Below the pieces are notes generated by a model, which searched no databases, was not told the DNA's origin, and saw nothing but the letters and a program-made list of their open reading frames with translations. Positions 22,625-30,904 of a stretch of DNA of 54,275 nucleotides are shown piece after piece (position 1 is the stretch's first letter; each line of letters begins with the position of its first letter). The DNA comes from Frankiaceae bacterium (GTDB lineage Bacteria; Actinomycetota; Actinomycetes; JAFAQI01). Location of the stretch: assembly GCA_019239875.1 (NCBI GenBank), contig JAFAZI010000134.1, positions 1 to 54,275 on the forward strand, given 5' to 3'. A program made the translations under genes and the position numbers.

Positions 22625-24675
22625 TTCGGCTCTTCACCATCGATCGCGGCGGGTTCCAGCCGCTGCTCGCACTGCGCGGTGCCGCAGGCGTGGCGATCCC
22701 CGTCGCCGTGGGTACGGCGGCAGGCCATCCCGCCGAGGGAGTGATCGCAGCTGCTGGTGCGCTGCCCGCGGGAGTCGCGGGGTTCGGCGGCGGCTTCCGA
22801 ACTCGCGCCGGATTGATCGTCGCGACCGGCCTCGGAATGTCAATGAGCACCTTTGTCGGAAGCCTCGCGGCCGGCCACACCTGGCTGATGGTCATGGCAC
22901 TCCTCGTGTGGGGCGCCGCCGCCGGCATCACGGTGGTCCTCGGCCGCGAGGCGACGATCATCGGCACTCAGGCGGTGATCGGGCTGGTCGTCTTCGGACG
23001 GTTTCCCGGCAGCGTCTCCGCGGCGGCGGTACATGCCGGCTGGGTGTTCGCCGGCGCCGCGCTGCAAGGACTGCTCGCCGCCGTCGTCCGCCCGCCGACC
23101 CGGTTCAGCGCGGAGCGACGCACGCTGGCACAGGCCTACTCGGAGCTCGCCGATCTGGCTCGCGACCCGAACCGTTCGTCACTGACAGCGACGAGTGAAG
23201 CCGCGATGTCGGCAGTTTTGATCGGTCGACGAGCGCCCGGCGAAGACGTCGACATCCTTCGCGGCCTTGCGGACGAGGCGAACCGGATCCGACTGGAGCT
23301 GCAATCACTGGCAACGGTGCTGTCCGTCCCAAGCGTGGGCGACGCGACTCGCGCCGCGGCTGCCTGGCTCGACGCCGTGTCGACCTCGATTCGCAGTGCC
23401 AAGCCGGCGGCTTCGGAGGACGCCCGCCTCGACAACCTGGTCGAGCACCTGCGGCGCCAGCGTGACGAGGCGCCGGCGGGTCGCGCCGGTACGCCGACCC
23501 GCTACGCGGCCGCGCGGACCGCCGCTCTCCTCGGCCAGCTACGTGCGGTCGACCGGCTGACGAGCGCCCTTGCAGGAGTTCGTCGGTTCGCACTCCCCCG
23601 GCGGCTGGGCGCCCCCGTGTTCGTTGCGATTCCGCAGCGTGCGGCCGACGGCGTACGGCAGATCGAGGCAACCGCCAAGGACCCTCGCAGCCCGGCGTTC
23701 CGGCATGCCGTGCGACTCGCCGTGGTGTTGCCAACGTCTGAACTGCTCAGCCATGCATTGCCGTGGCAGCGCGGGTACTGGATCACGTTGACGGCAGTCG
23801 TCGTCCTCAAGCCGGACTACGCGGCGACGGCCCAGCGTGGACTCGAGCGGGTCGGCGGCACGGCGATCGGTGTGCTTGCCGCGGGCCTCCTGATCGCCAC
23901 CACGCACCCGTCAGGGAGCGTCCTTGTCCTCCTCATCGCGCTCGCGACCTGGGCGGCGTACACCTGCTTCGCCGCGTCGTACGCGCTGTACTCGATCGCA
24001 GTCACCGCGATCGTCGTTCTGCTGCTCGCGCCCTTCGGCGGCGATGAGCTGAGCACCGTCGCCGATCGGGGACTCGACACCATCGTGGGCGGTGCGCTGG
24101 CGCTGATCGCCTATCTCCTTTGGCCGACCTGGGAACGCGCGACGCTCGATGACTCGCTGTCCAAGCTCCTCCGCGCCCTCGCGGCGTACACGGATCTGCT
24201 GCTCGCCGCGTATGCCGAGCCTTCCCGGTACGACGCCGGCGCGTTGACGAATCAAGCGTCGATCGCCCGCCGAGCCCGGATGAGTGCGATGGCGTCGTAC
24301 GACCGCGCCATGGCCGAGCCCGCGCGCGCCGGCACCGATCTCGACCGCGCGGGCGGCACACTGGCCGCCACGCGCCGAATCGTGATCGAGCTCCATGCAC
24401 TTCGAGCAACCATCTCGGATGCCCAGGAGTTCGCGGCGGTTCCCGAGGTGAACGACATCCGCGACGCGATCGTTGAGTCACTCGGACGCCTGGCCGGCGA
24501 CGAGACCGTTGCGGTGACAGATCTGCGCGCTATGCAGGAAGCGCTCGCGGCGGAGTCGCTCACCGACAGGGACTCACTGCACGAGCGGCGGCGGCTGCTG
24601 CTCGCCGCACATCTCGACCCGCTCGTCGACAGCGTGGATACGCTCGCTCACGTCCTGAACCGGGAGTCGCCATGA
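22621..24675 (+). CDS. FUSC family membrane transporter
   Basis: The 684-residue protein has two blocks of membrane helices separated by a large soluble domain (about residues 160-350). The first begins with LLALRGAAGVAIPVAVGTAAG and the second with RYWITLTAVVVLKPDYAATAQRGLERVGGTAIG-type sequence (the key segment GYWITLTAVVVLKPDY is the FUSC core). FUSC proteins export aromatic acids or other small molecules. The start GTG 22621 overlaps the peptidase E stop (GTGA). The C-terminal ~150 residues form a helical soluble domain. The substrate is unknown. Confidence 0.82.
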   Translation: MIRLFTIDRGGFQPLLALRGAAGVAIPVAVGTAAGHPAEGVIAAAGALPAGVAGFGGGFRTRAGLIVATGLGMSMSTFVGSLAAGHTWLMVMALLVWGAAAGITVVLGREATIIGTQAVIGLVVFGRFPGSVSAAAVHAGWVFAGAALQGLLAAVVRPPTRFSAERRTLAQAYSELADLARDPNRSSLTATSEAAMSAVLIGRRAPGEDVDILRGLADEANRIRLELQSLATVLSVPSVGDATRAAAAWLDAVSTSIRSAKPAASEDARLDNLVEHLRRQRDEAPAGRAGTPTRYAAARTAALLGQLRAVDRLTSALAGVRRFALPRRLGAPVFVAIPQRAADGVRQIEATAKDPRSPAFRHAVRLAVVLPTSELLSHALPWQRGYWITLTAVVVLKPDYAATAQRGLERVGGTAIGVLAAGLLIATTHPSGSVLVLLIALATWAAYTCFAASYALYSIAVTAIVVLLLAPFGGDELSTVADRGLDTIVGGALALIAYLLWPTWERATLDDSLSKLLRALAAYTDLLLAAYAEPSRYDAGALTNQASIARRARMSAMASYDRAMAEPARAGTDLDRAGGTLAATRRIVIELHALRATISDAQEFAAVPEVNDIRDAIVESLGRLAGDETVAVTDLRAMQEALAAESLTDRDSLHERRRLLLAAHLDPLVDSVDTLAHVLNRESP

Positions 24676-24684
24676 TGTTCGTGG

Positions 24685-25518
24685 TCAACGTCGTCCTCGA
24701 CCAGGACGACCGGTCCGAACTAGGGGAACTGGCGGTGGGGTGACCGACTCGCCCGACGCGGGGATGTCCGCATCGCAGGCCGCGGGCTCGGCTGCACCGA
24801 TGAAGCTCTCGAGGTCCTGACCGGCGACGACCCGGGCCCGGATCGGGCCGCCCGACGCCCGGCGGTTGAGGCGCGGGACATCGAGTTCACCGTCGCTGGC
24901 CGCGATGACCAGATTGCCCGACCTGCGACCTCGAAACACGGGCGGTTCCGCAAGCAGAACACAGTGCGCGAATGCCCGGCGGACGGCGGCCAGCACCACC
25001 TTCGACATCGCGAACGGCGCAGCGTCGGACAGGTTGCACAAATACAGTCCGTCGCTCGTCAACCGGTCCGCCGCCGCTTGGACGGCGTCCATCGTGAACA
25101 CCGACGTGACGGTCTCCGGCCCCTCGTACACATCGGACACGACGAGATCCATCGATGACCGGCGGGCGCGTTTGAGGACGGTCAGGGCGTCGCCGATCAC
25201 GACGCGGACACCCGTCGGCGTACCGAGCGAAGCCGCGAACTGCGCGACCTCCTCAGACAGCTCGGCGACGCGCTGCCGAGAACCCGGATGAGTTGATGCG
25301 ATCCATCGGGGCACGGTCAGCAGGCCCCCGCCGAGGTGAAGCGCGCGCAGCGGGCGATCGTCGGCGAATGCGGTTTCGAGGACGTAGGCCATCATCTGGA
25401 CGTACTCGAACTCGAGGTGGAGCGGATCGGCGACATCGACGAAGGACTGTTCAGAACCTGCGTCGAGCAACCACCAGCCGGTCTCCCGCACCGCATCGCG
25501 CATCAGCTCGAGCGTCAT
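24685..25518 (-). CDS. Spermidine synthase-like protein
   Basis: The 277-residue product has the Rossmann pattern of the spermidine synthase family: ALHLGGGLLTVPRWIASTHPG (motif I), RVVIGDALTVLKRARRSSMDLVVSDVYEG, and FTMDAVQAAADRLTSDGLYLCNLSDA. It matches the stand-alone spermidine synthase-like group in actinobacteria. The usual DxxD polyamine-binding residues are not evident, so it may be an SAM-dependent enzyme with another substrate. ATG 25518 overlaps the EamA gene stop by 4 bases, so they are co-translated. The C-terminal 30 residues are Pro/Arg-rich and disordered. Confidence 0.78.
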   Translation of the reverse strand: MTLELMRDAVRETGWWLLDAGSEQSFVDVADPLHLEFEYVQMMAYVLETAFADDRPLRALHLGGGLLTVPRWIASTHPGSRQRVAELSEEVAQFAASLGTPTGVRVVIGDALTVLKRARRSSMDLVVSDVYEGPETVTSVFTMDAVQAAADRLTSDGLYLCNLSDAAPFAMSKVVLAAVRRAFAHCVLLAEPPVFRGRRSGNLVIAASDGELDVPRLNRRASGGPIRARVVAGQDLESFIGAAEPAACDADIPASGESVTPPPVPLVRTGRPGRGRR

Positions 25519-26378
25519 CCGAAGACCTCGGGCGGCGGTTCCGAGCGCGGCTTGGCTGTCGCCCCGATCGACGCCGCCATGACGGCGGCGACCGCGATCC
25601 ACTCACGTGCTACGAGGTGTTGGCCGAGGAACACCGCTCCGGAGACCGCCGCCATGGCAGGTTCCAAGGACATCAGGACGCCGAAGGCCGCTGCCTTCAG
25701 GCGCCGCAGCGCGGCGAGCTCGAGGGAGTAGGGAATGGCGGAGGACAGCACCGCGATCGCCGCCCCCTTGGCGAGTATCGCGGGCCGAACCAGTGCGCTG
25801 CCACCGACCGCGATGCCGTATGGCGCGAGTCCGACCGAGCCCACGGCCAGCGCGATCGCAAGACCACTCATCCCGGGGAACACCTGGCCGACGCGCTGCG
25901 ACAGCAGGATGTACGCCGCCCAACACGCGCCGGCCGCGACCGCGAACGCGACCCCACCAGCGTTGAGATCACCACCTCCGCTCGTCAGGAGCACGACGCC
26001 GGTGGCGGCAAGCGCTGCCCACAGCAGATCGAGGGCACGGCGGGAGCCTCCGATGGCCACGGCGAGCGGGCCGAGGAACTCAAAGGTCACGGCAACGCCA
26101 AGCGGGATCCGGTCGAGCGACTGGTAGAACAACGCGTTCATCAATGCGAGCACGACACCGAACCCGACGACCAGCCCGAGGTGCCGGCGAGGTGTTCCGC
26201 GAAGCCGCGGCCGCACGAGTAGGCCGACCAGGAGCGCCGACAGTGCGAGCCGCAGCAGTACCGCGCCAGCCGGTCCGACGGTGACGAACAGCTTCGTCGC
26301 GACCGCGGCGCCGCTCTGGACGCTCGCGATCGATCCGAGAACGAGGACCGGCGCAGGCACGACCTCGGCTCGAACCAC
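25515..26378 (-). CDS. EamA family drug/metabolite or amino-acid exporter
   Basis: The 287-residue product has about ten hydrophobic helices in two repeats, with LMNALFYQSLDRIPLGVAVTFEFLGPLAVA in the first and AIPYSLELAALRRLKAAAFGVLMSLEPAMAA in the second. The repeated pattern fits the RhtA-type threonine/homoserine exporter branch of the DMT superfamily. GTG 26378 (VVRAEVVPAPVLVLGSI) was chosen because GAGGGC lies just upstream and the longer open frame runs through repeats. It is translationally coupled to the spermidine synthase-like gene. Confidence 0.82.
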   Translation of the reverse strand: MVRAEVVPAPVLVLGSIASVQSGAAVATKLFVTVGPAGAVLLRLALSALLVGLLVRPRLRGTPRRHLGLVVGFGVVLALMNALFYQSLDRIPLGVAVTFEFLGPLAVAIGGSRRALDLLWAALAATGVVLLTSGGGDLNAGGVAFAVAAGACWAAYILLSQRVGQVFPGMSGLAIALAVGSVGLAPYGIAVGGSALVRPAILAKGAAIAVLSSAIPYSLELAALRRLKAAAFGVLMSLEPAMAAVSGAVFLGQHLVAREWIAVAAVMAASIGATAKPRSEPPPEVFG

Positions 26379-26706
26379 GCCCTCAAGCCTGCCATCCGGC
26401 GGTCGACCACGTCGTATGGCCTGACACGGAAAGGGGGCGCCGGCGCCGCCGATCTCGTGGGGCTGCACCCGTGGGCCGTCGCTGCCGAGTGCCCCGCACC
26501 CATGGGCCACGCGCTCCCCAGGTTCAGCAGCGGTGGGCCACGCGCCCCCCAGAACCAGCAGCGGTGGGCCACGCGCTCCCTTCACGGCTGGCGGTGTGTC
26601 AACGACACGACCTCGCGTTGTCCACGGCACCGCGCGGCCCCGGCGTCCTCCACAGTCATGGCGCGTACCAGCCACTTCGGTTCTCCGGTCGCGCACGCTG
26701 CCTGCC
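26379..26706. other. Intergenic region of 328 bases with tandem repeats
   Basis: This gap between the divergent EamA gene and the DUF4192-like fragment has no gene I can support. Its only clear structure is the 31-base repeat at 26472-26580. The repeat period is not a multiple of three, and the frames across it give proline/arginine-rich translations without recognisable features. It may contain promoters for both flanking genes, but I see no convincing -35/-10 pair. Confidence 0.5.
26472..26580. repeat. 31-bp tandem repeat, about 3.5 copies
   Basis: Units begin with TGGGCC at 26472, 26503, 26534 and 26565, exactly 31 bases apart. The copies at 26503 and 26534 differ at only a few positions, the first copy is diverged, and the last is cut after 16 bases. 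The conserved core reads TGGGCCACGCGC followed by CCCCAG and CAGCAGCGG. Because the period breaks reading frame, this is a noncoding direct repeat; there are no unique spacers, so it is not a CRISPR. Confidence 0.8.
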
Positions 26707-27201
26707 ATGAACGACGCCATCCTGCGGTGCGCGCTCCCGGTCGAGGGCGCGCTCGTCGCGGTGTTCATCGGTGGCTGCGGCGACGTGGTGCTCCGCGTGG
26801 AGATCAGTGAGGCGACGCATCACGTCGACGAGCTGTTCCTCAGACACCTCGTGATGCTCGCGGCCGACGTCGGCGTTCCTGAGGTGGCTTTCGTGATCAG
26901 TCGTGGTGACGGCCGGCCGACCCGCATCGATCGGCTGCTGTGGCGCGAGCTGCGCGAGCGGCTCGCAGGCTCCTCGACGGCCCTCGTCGATGTGATGGTC
27001 GTCGGAGCGGACGCCTGGTGGTCAGGTGCGAGCGGTCGCGCCAACGCCCTTCGGCACGATGAGACGCATGCCGCGCTCGCCGGCCAGGACGTCGAAGACG
27101 ACCCAGTGAGAGGGGATCGCAGTGAAGTACGCCTGGTTCGTGACAAGGAGCCGCTGTCCGAGGAACTGCACGCTGGTTGCGGTGTCCCAGATCACCGGTG
27201 A
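26707..27201 (+). pseudogene. Truncated DUF4192-like protein
   Basis: The first ~105 residues resemble the N-terminal half of the intact DUF4192 protein at 30905-31942: a hydrophobic strand (ALVAVFIGGCGDVVLRVEI), VPEVAFVISRGDG, and LVDVMVVGADAWWS matching IDIVLVGRDRWWS. Directly after WWS (around base 27022) the frame runs antisense through the 3' end of the convergent propeller gene and ends without any family sequence. I read this as a 3'-truncated gene or remnant whose tail is borrowed from the opposite strand. ATG 26707 is the only plausible start. Confidence 0.5.
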
Positions 27202-28173
27202 GTCCGTCGCACCGTCGACGCTGCGCGGAATGGTCCACGCCGTCCGCCAGCCCTTCGCGGACCGGGACACCTCCACCACCGAGTTCCCGGTCGGGCCAGC
27301 CATGGCGATGTAGACATCGCGTCGGTTTCGCGACACGGCGAAGCCGTCAGGCGCCTGCCCCACGCCGCTGGACCACAACCGATGTAGCCCACCGAACCCG
27401 TGCCGGTGCTTCAGCCGCACCCGGTACAGCCGGCCCTGCGCCGGATCGTCCTCGGAGTTCGGCGACGTCACTCCGCCGGACGCGACCGTCATCAACAGGC
27501 TTCGGCCGCCCGGCATCAGAACGATTCCGGCCGGGCCGAACAGCTCACCGTTCAGGATCTTGTCGTTGAGCCAGACCTTTGCCACCCCACCGTGCGGCGG
27601 CACGCGCCAGATCAGCTGTTGCGAGTAGTCGGTGACGAGAAGACTGCCATCTTTGAGCCACGCGGCGTAGTCGGGCTCCGGCACGCCGTCGTTGCTGGTG
27701 TTGCTGCAGTTGGTGGACCGGCCCGCGGCCGAGCAGGTGGGGACGTCGGGAAACGTCGCGTACGTCGACTGACTCCCGGTCCGCGGGTTCAGCACGATCG
27801 CCCGGGCCGGCTCCTGGTCGAGGACGTACAACCGGCCCCTGCGGTCGCGCGCGGCGACCTGGACGCCGTGAGCCTTGCCGGGGGTCTGACCTTTGATCTC
27901 GTAGGTGCGCAGCAGCTTGCCACGGGCGTTGTACTTGAAGACCTTCGACGCACCAGTGTCGCTCCCCGAGACGTCCTCGAAGGTTCCGACGAACACCTTG
28001 TGGCCAGGCGTCACCAGAGTCAGCGAGGGCTCACCGGGTTTGGCGATGTGCGCGAAGATCTTGATGTCGCCCCGAGCCCGCCCCTTGCCCGCTGCGGCGG
28101 ATCCCGGCGAGCCAGTCGTGACCGCAAGCGCAACGAGTGCAACGGCGGCGACGCCGGCAGAGCGCGGGCTCAA
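27022..28173 (-). CDS. Secreted beta-propeller protein (ScyD/SMP-30-like)
   Basis: The 383-residue product has an N-terminal signal peptide (SPRSAGVAAVALVALAVTTG, Ala-rich cleavage region) and repeats of strand-rich segments: GRLYVLDQEPARAIVLNP, DGSLLVTDYSQQLIWRVPP, GRSLLMTVASGG, RDVYIAMAGPTGNSVVEV. The pattern fits six-bladed propellers of the SMP-30/gluconolactonase or ScyD kind, though no metal-ligand set was recognised. The likely start is TTG 28173, whose TTGA overlaps the amine oxidase stop by 4 bases and leaves the signal peptide at the N-terminus. Four Cys occur together in a loop (PTCSAAGRSTNCSN). Confidence 0.72.
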   Translation of the reverse strand: MSPRSAGVAAVALVALAVTTGSPGSAAAGKGRARGDIKIFAHIAKPGEPSLTLVTPGHKVFVGTFEDVSGSDTGASKVFKYNARGKLLRTYEIKGQTPGKAHGVQVAARDRRGRLYVLDQEPARAIVLNPRTGSQSTYATFPDVPTCSAAGRSTNCSNTSNDGVPEPDYAAWLKDGSLLVTDYSQQLIWRVPPHGGVAKVWLNDKILNGELFGPAGIVLMPGGRSLLMTVASGGVTSPNSEDDPAQGRLYRVRLKHRHGFGGLHRLWSSGVGQAPDGFAVSRNRRDVYIAMAGPTGNSVVEVSRSAKGWRTAWTIPRSVDGATDSPVIWDTATSVQFLGQRLLVTNQAYFTAIPSHWVVFDVLAGERGMRLIVPKGVGATART

Positions 28174-29675
28174 TGCTTTGCCCGCACCTCGGCGGCCGCG
28201 CGCTGTCCCGACCGCACGGCGCCGTCCATGTAGCCGTGCCAGTAGGTCGAGGTCTCCGTGCCGGCCCAGTGGATCCTGCCCACCGGCTTCGCGACCTGAT
28301 TGCGGTACTCGGTCACGACGCCGGGCCCCGCAAGCGCGACCGGGCAGCCACGCGTCCACTCTTCCTGGCTCCAGTCCTTGACGACGACCGATGTCGGGGT
28401 GGGAATCTTCTTGCCCTTGTTGAAGAACGTCGAGAAGTTGCCGAGCACGTCATGGACGAGCTTGTCGTGCTTACCGGCGTACTTGCGTGCCTCGTCGCCG
28501 CCGACGAAGCCGAGCAGGCCGCCGATCTTCCCGTCGGGCGGCGAGACGTCGAACGTCGTCTTGGCCGGACCGGTGACGCTGACCGCGGCCCCGGTCAGTC
28601 CTTTGTCTCGCCACCACGGCTTGTCGAAGAATGCCTCCACCTTGATCAGGGTGCCCATCGGACTGCGCTGGAAGTAGCCGTCGTGCTTCTCCGGAAGGAG
28701 CGGCTCGAAGTAGATGCGCTGTGCGAGCGTCGGCGGGATCGCGACGATGACGTGCTTCGCGCGAACCGTACGCCGGTCCGAGTGCACCACCACGTGACTC
28801 TTCCGGTTCTCGATCTTGCGGACCGGTGAGCTCAGCACGATGTGTTGGTGTCCGATGTGGTGGGCGAGCCGGATCGAGATGACCTGCGAGCCTTCGACGA
28901 ACCGTTTCGCCTGCGCCCCGCCACGGGTGTCGATCAACCGCTCGACGGTCCCCGGCGTCGACCCGTCCGTGGCCGTTGCGACGTAGGCCGCGGTGTAGAG
29001 CAGCGAGCACTCACGGGCCTCGCCGCCGACCAGTGCTTCGAACAGCGCGGACATCAGCTGCGAGACCCGGTGGTAACCCAATGGTGAGGCCAGCCCCTTG
29101 AGCCAGCTCTGCACCGTCTGCCTGTCCCACTCGCCGGCCTGCTTCGCCTCCCACGGCCGATCGACCGGGATGGTCGCGGCCATGTTGTCCAGCGTTTCGA
29201 CGGCGAGGGCGATGTCACCAAGTGCGACCGGATCGGGCGGCGCGGTTCCGAGCGGGCCGGTGTCGCTGTACGCGGTCACCGTGTCACCGTCGTAGTAGGT
29301 CTGGTCCCCCTCATCGGGCTGGTCGAAGGCGTGCACCTTCATCTCTTTGGCGAGCTTCGCGATCTCGGTCTGCGTCGGCCCGATCCACGTGCCGCCGAGA
29401 TCACCGTGATGGCCGTGCTTGAGCTGATGGTTCAGCGTGCGTCCTCCGACCCGGTCCCTCGCTTCCAGCACGATGACCGACTTGCCGTGCTTCTGCAGTT
29501 CGCGCGCCGCGGTCAGCCCCGCCAGGCCGGCGCCGACGACGACGACGTCCACGTCATGGCCGTGCCGGCGGAGCTGACTTGCCCCGGCCGGTGCAGCAGC
29601 CGCACCGAGCGCGCCGCCCGCCAACGACAGGCCGGCGGCTCCCTGGAGCAGCCCACGACGGCTGATGTCACTCAT
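28170..29675 (-). CDS. Flavin monoamine oxidase, Tat-type signal
   Basis: The 501-residue protein begins MSDISRRGLLQGAAGLSLAGG, a twin-arginine signal, so a folded flavoenzyme is probably exported. The FAD motif is VVVVGAGLAGLTAARELQKHGKSVIVLEARDRVGGR and the C-terminal FAD clasp is GRIHWAGTETSTYWHGYMDGAVRSG. This is the monoamine oxidase/L-amino acid oxidase family, which oxidises amines to imines with production of hydrogen peroxide. The amine is not determined. ATG 29675 overlaps the upstream monooxygenase stop by 4 bases, and its own stop overlaps the propeller start by 4. Confidence 0.88.
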   Translation of the reverse strand: MSDISRRGLLQGAAGLSLAGGALGAAAAPAGASQLRRHGHDVDVVVVGAGLAGLTAARELQKHGKSVIVLEARDRVGGRTLNHQLKHGHHGDLGGTWIGPTQTEIAKLAKEMKVHAFDQPDEGDQTYYDGDTVTAYSDTGPLGTAPPDPVALGDIALAVETLDNMAATIPVDRPWEAKQAGEWDRQTVQSWLKGLASPLGYHRVSQLMSALFEALVGGEARECSLLYTAAYVATATDGSTPGTVERLIDTRGGAQAKRFVEGSQVISIRLAHHIGHQHIVLSSPVRKIENRKSHVVVHSDRRTVRAKHVIVAIPPTLAQRIYFEPLLPEKHDGYFQRSPMGTLIKVEAFFDKPWWRDKGLTGAAVSVTGPAKTTFDVSPPDGKIGGLLGFVGGDEARKYAGKHDKLVHDVLGNFSTFFNKGKKIPTPTSVVVKDWSQEEWTRGCPVALAGPGVVTEYRNQVAKPVGRIHWAGTETSTYWHGYMDGAVRSGQRAAAEVRAKH

Positions 29676-30868
29676 CGACCTACCGGTTCCTTTCCTGGGA
29701 TGACCCGAGGCGCCGTGACGCGCAACGTGTCCACAAGTCCGGAGCGACGCTGCCGGACGACGGCACGCGCGATCTTCTTCGCATCGATGCCGAGCTCTCT
29801 GAACATTCCACTGATCGGGTTCGTGAATCCGGTGAACCACAGGTTCGGTGCGTGCTGCTCGGTGTGACCGCCGCGAGCGCGCGGCCGGCCGTCCGCCCGC
29901 AGCACACCGAGGTGACCGACGATCGGCGCCAAGCCGCGCTGGTAGCCGGTCGCGGCGATCACTGCATCGGCGGTGATCGCCGTGCCGTCAGCGAGCAGCA
30001 CCTCGTCGCCGCTGAAGCCGACGACCGCGGCGATGACGCTCAGCCGGCCCGCTTTGAGCGCGTCGAGGAAGCCCATGTCGACGAGCGGAATCGCGTCGTC
30101 GCGGAGCACCCGCTCGAGCAGGCCTTCCGCCGGAGCCGGCAATCCCAGCGGCGTGAGATCGCCGACCGTTGCATCTCGCAGCTTGCGAGCGATCGGGTCG
30201 AAGATGCGCGGTGGGAAGTAGCGGAAGAGCACGCCGAACACCGGGTTGACGACGCCGTTCTGCTCGCGGAACACGATGTGCGGCGGGGTTCGGATCGCGA
30301 CCTTGACGCTCGCTGCGCCGGTCTCGACGAGGTCCAGGGCAATCTCGGCTCCCGTGTTGCCGGAACCGACGACCACGACGTCCTTGCCGACGTACGGCGT
30401 CGCGTTGCGGTAGGCACTCGCGTGCAGCACCTCGCCGTTGAACGTCCCGGGCCAGTCCGGCAGGTCGGGCGTGTGGTTGTGCCCATTGGCGACGACGACG
30501 TACGTCGCGCTGAGGTCACGCTGCGGGCTCCGGAGGATCCAGTGGTCGCCGTCACGGTCGATCCTGGTTATCTCGGTCTGCAGCTTCACATCCAGCCGAT
30601 GGTGCTCGGCGTAGTCCTCCAGATAGCGGACCACGTCGTCGCGCGCGACCCACTTCCCGTAGCGACGAGGGATCTTGTAGCCCGGAAGATGTGACAGCCA
30701 CCGCACCGTGTGGAGGTGCAGCCGCTCGTAGTGTCCCCGCCAGGCAGCCGCCACCGCGTCGGCTCGATCAACGACGAGCGTCTCGACGCCCGCGCGCTGA
30801 AGCATCGCGGCGGCGGCCAGACCGCCAGGTCCAGCGCCGACGACAACGGCTTCGGGCATGCGGGGCAC
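29672..30868 (-). CDS. Flavin-containing monooxygenase (YUCCA/FMO type)
   Basis: The 398-residue protein has the FAD motif VVVGAGPGGLAAAAMLQRAG and the NADPH motif VVVVGSGNTGAEIALDLVETG. An ATGYQRGL segment near the C-terminus is typical of FMO-like enzymes. FMOs insert oxygen into N, S or carbonyl groups; the plant YUCCA branch converts indole-3-pyruvate to auxin. GTG 30868 was chosen, with ATG 30859 as alternative. It heads a 3-gene unit with the amine oxidase and propeller, joined by 4-base overlaps. The DUF4192 gene ends 36 bases upstream on the same strand and may be cotranscribed. Confidence 0.85.
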   Translation of the reverse strand: MPRMPEAVVVGAGPGGLAAAAMLQRAGVETLVVDRADAVAAAWRGHYERLHLHTVRWLSHLPGYKIPRRYGKWVARDDVVRYLEDYAEHHRLDVKLQTEITRIDRDGDHWILRSPQRDLSATYVVVANGHNHTPDLPDWPGTFNGEVLHASAYRNATPYVGKDVVVVGSGNTGAEIALDLVETGAASVKVAIRTPPHIVFREQNGVVNPVFGVLFRYFPPRIFDPIARKLRDATVGDLTPLGLPAPAEGLLERVLRDDAIPLVDMGFLDALKAGRLSVIAAVVGFSGDEVLLADGTAITADAVIAATGYQRGLAPIVGHLGVLRADGRPRARGGHTEQHAPNLWFTGFTNPISGMFRELGIDAKKIARAVVRQRRSGLVDTLRVTAPRVIPGKEPVGR

Positions 30869-30904
30869 CGTCCAGGGGTAGGCGGATGGCCCCCTATTCT
30901 GCCC

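Noticed and set aside
24672-24743. 23-codon ORF overlapping the FUSC stop (ATGA)
   Set aside because: It starts with a plausible stop-start overlap and encodes MMFVVNVVLDQDDRSEL, but it is very short and mostly antisense to the spermidine synthase-like gene. It could be a remnant of a lost gene.
26472-26580. CRISPR array
   Set aside because: The repeats follow directly on each other at 31 bases with no unique spacers, and no cas gene is present.
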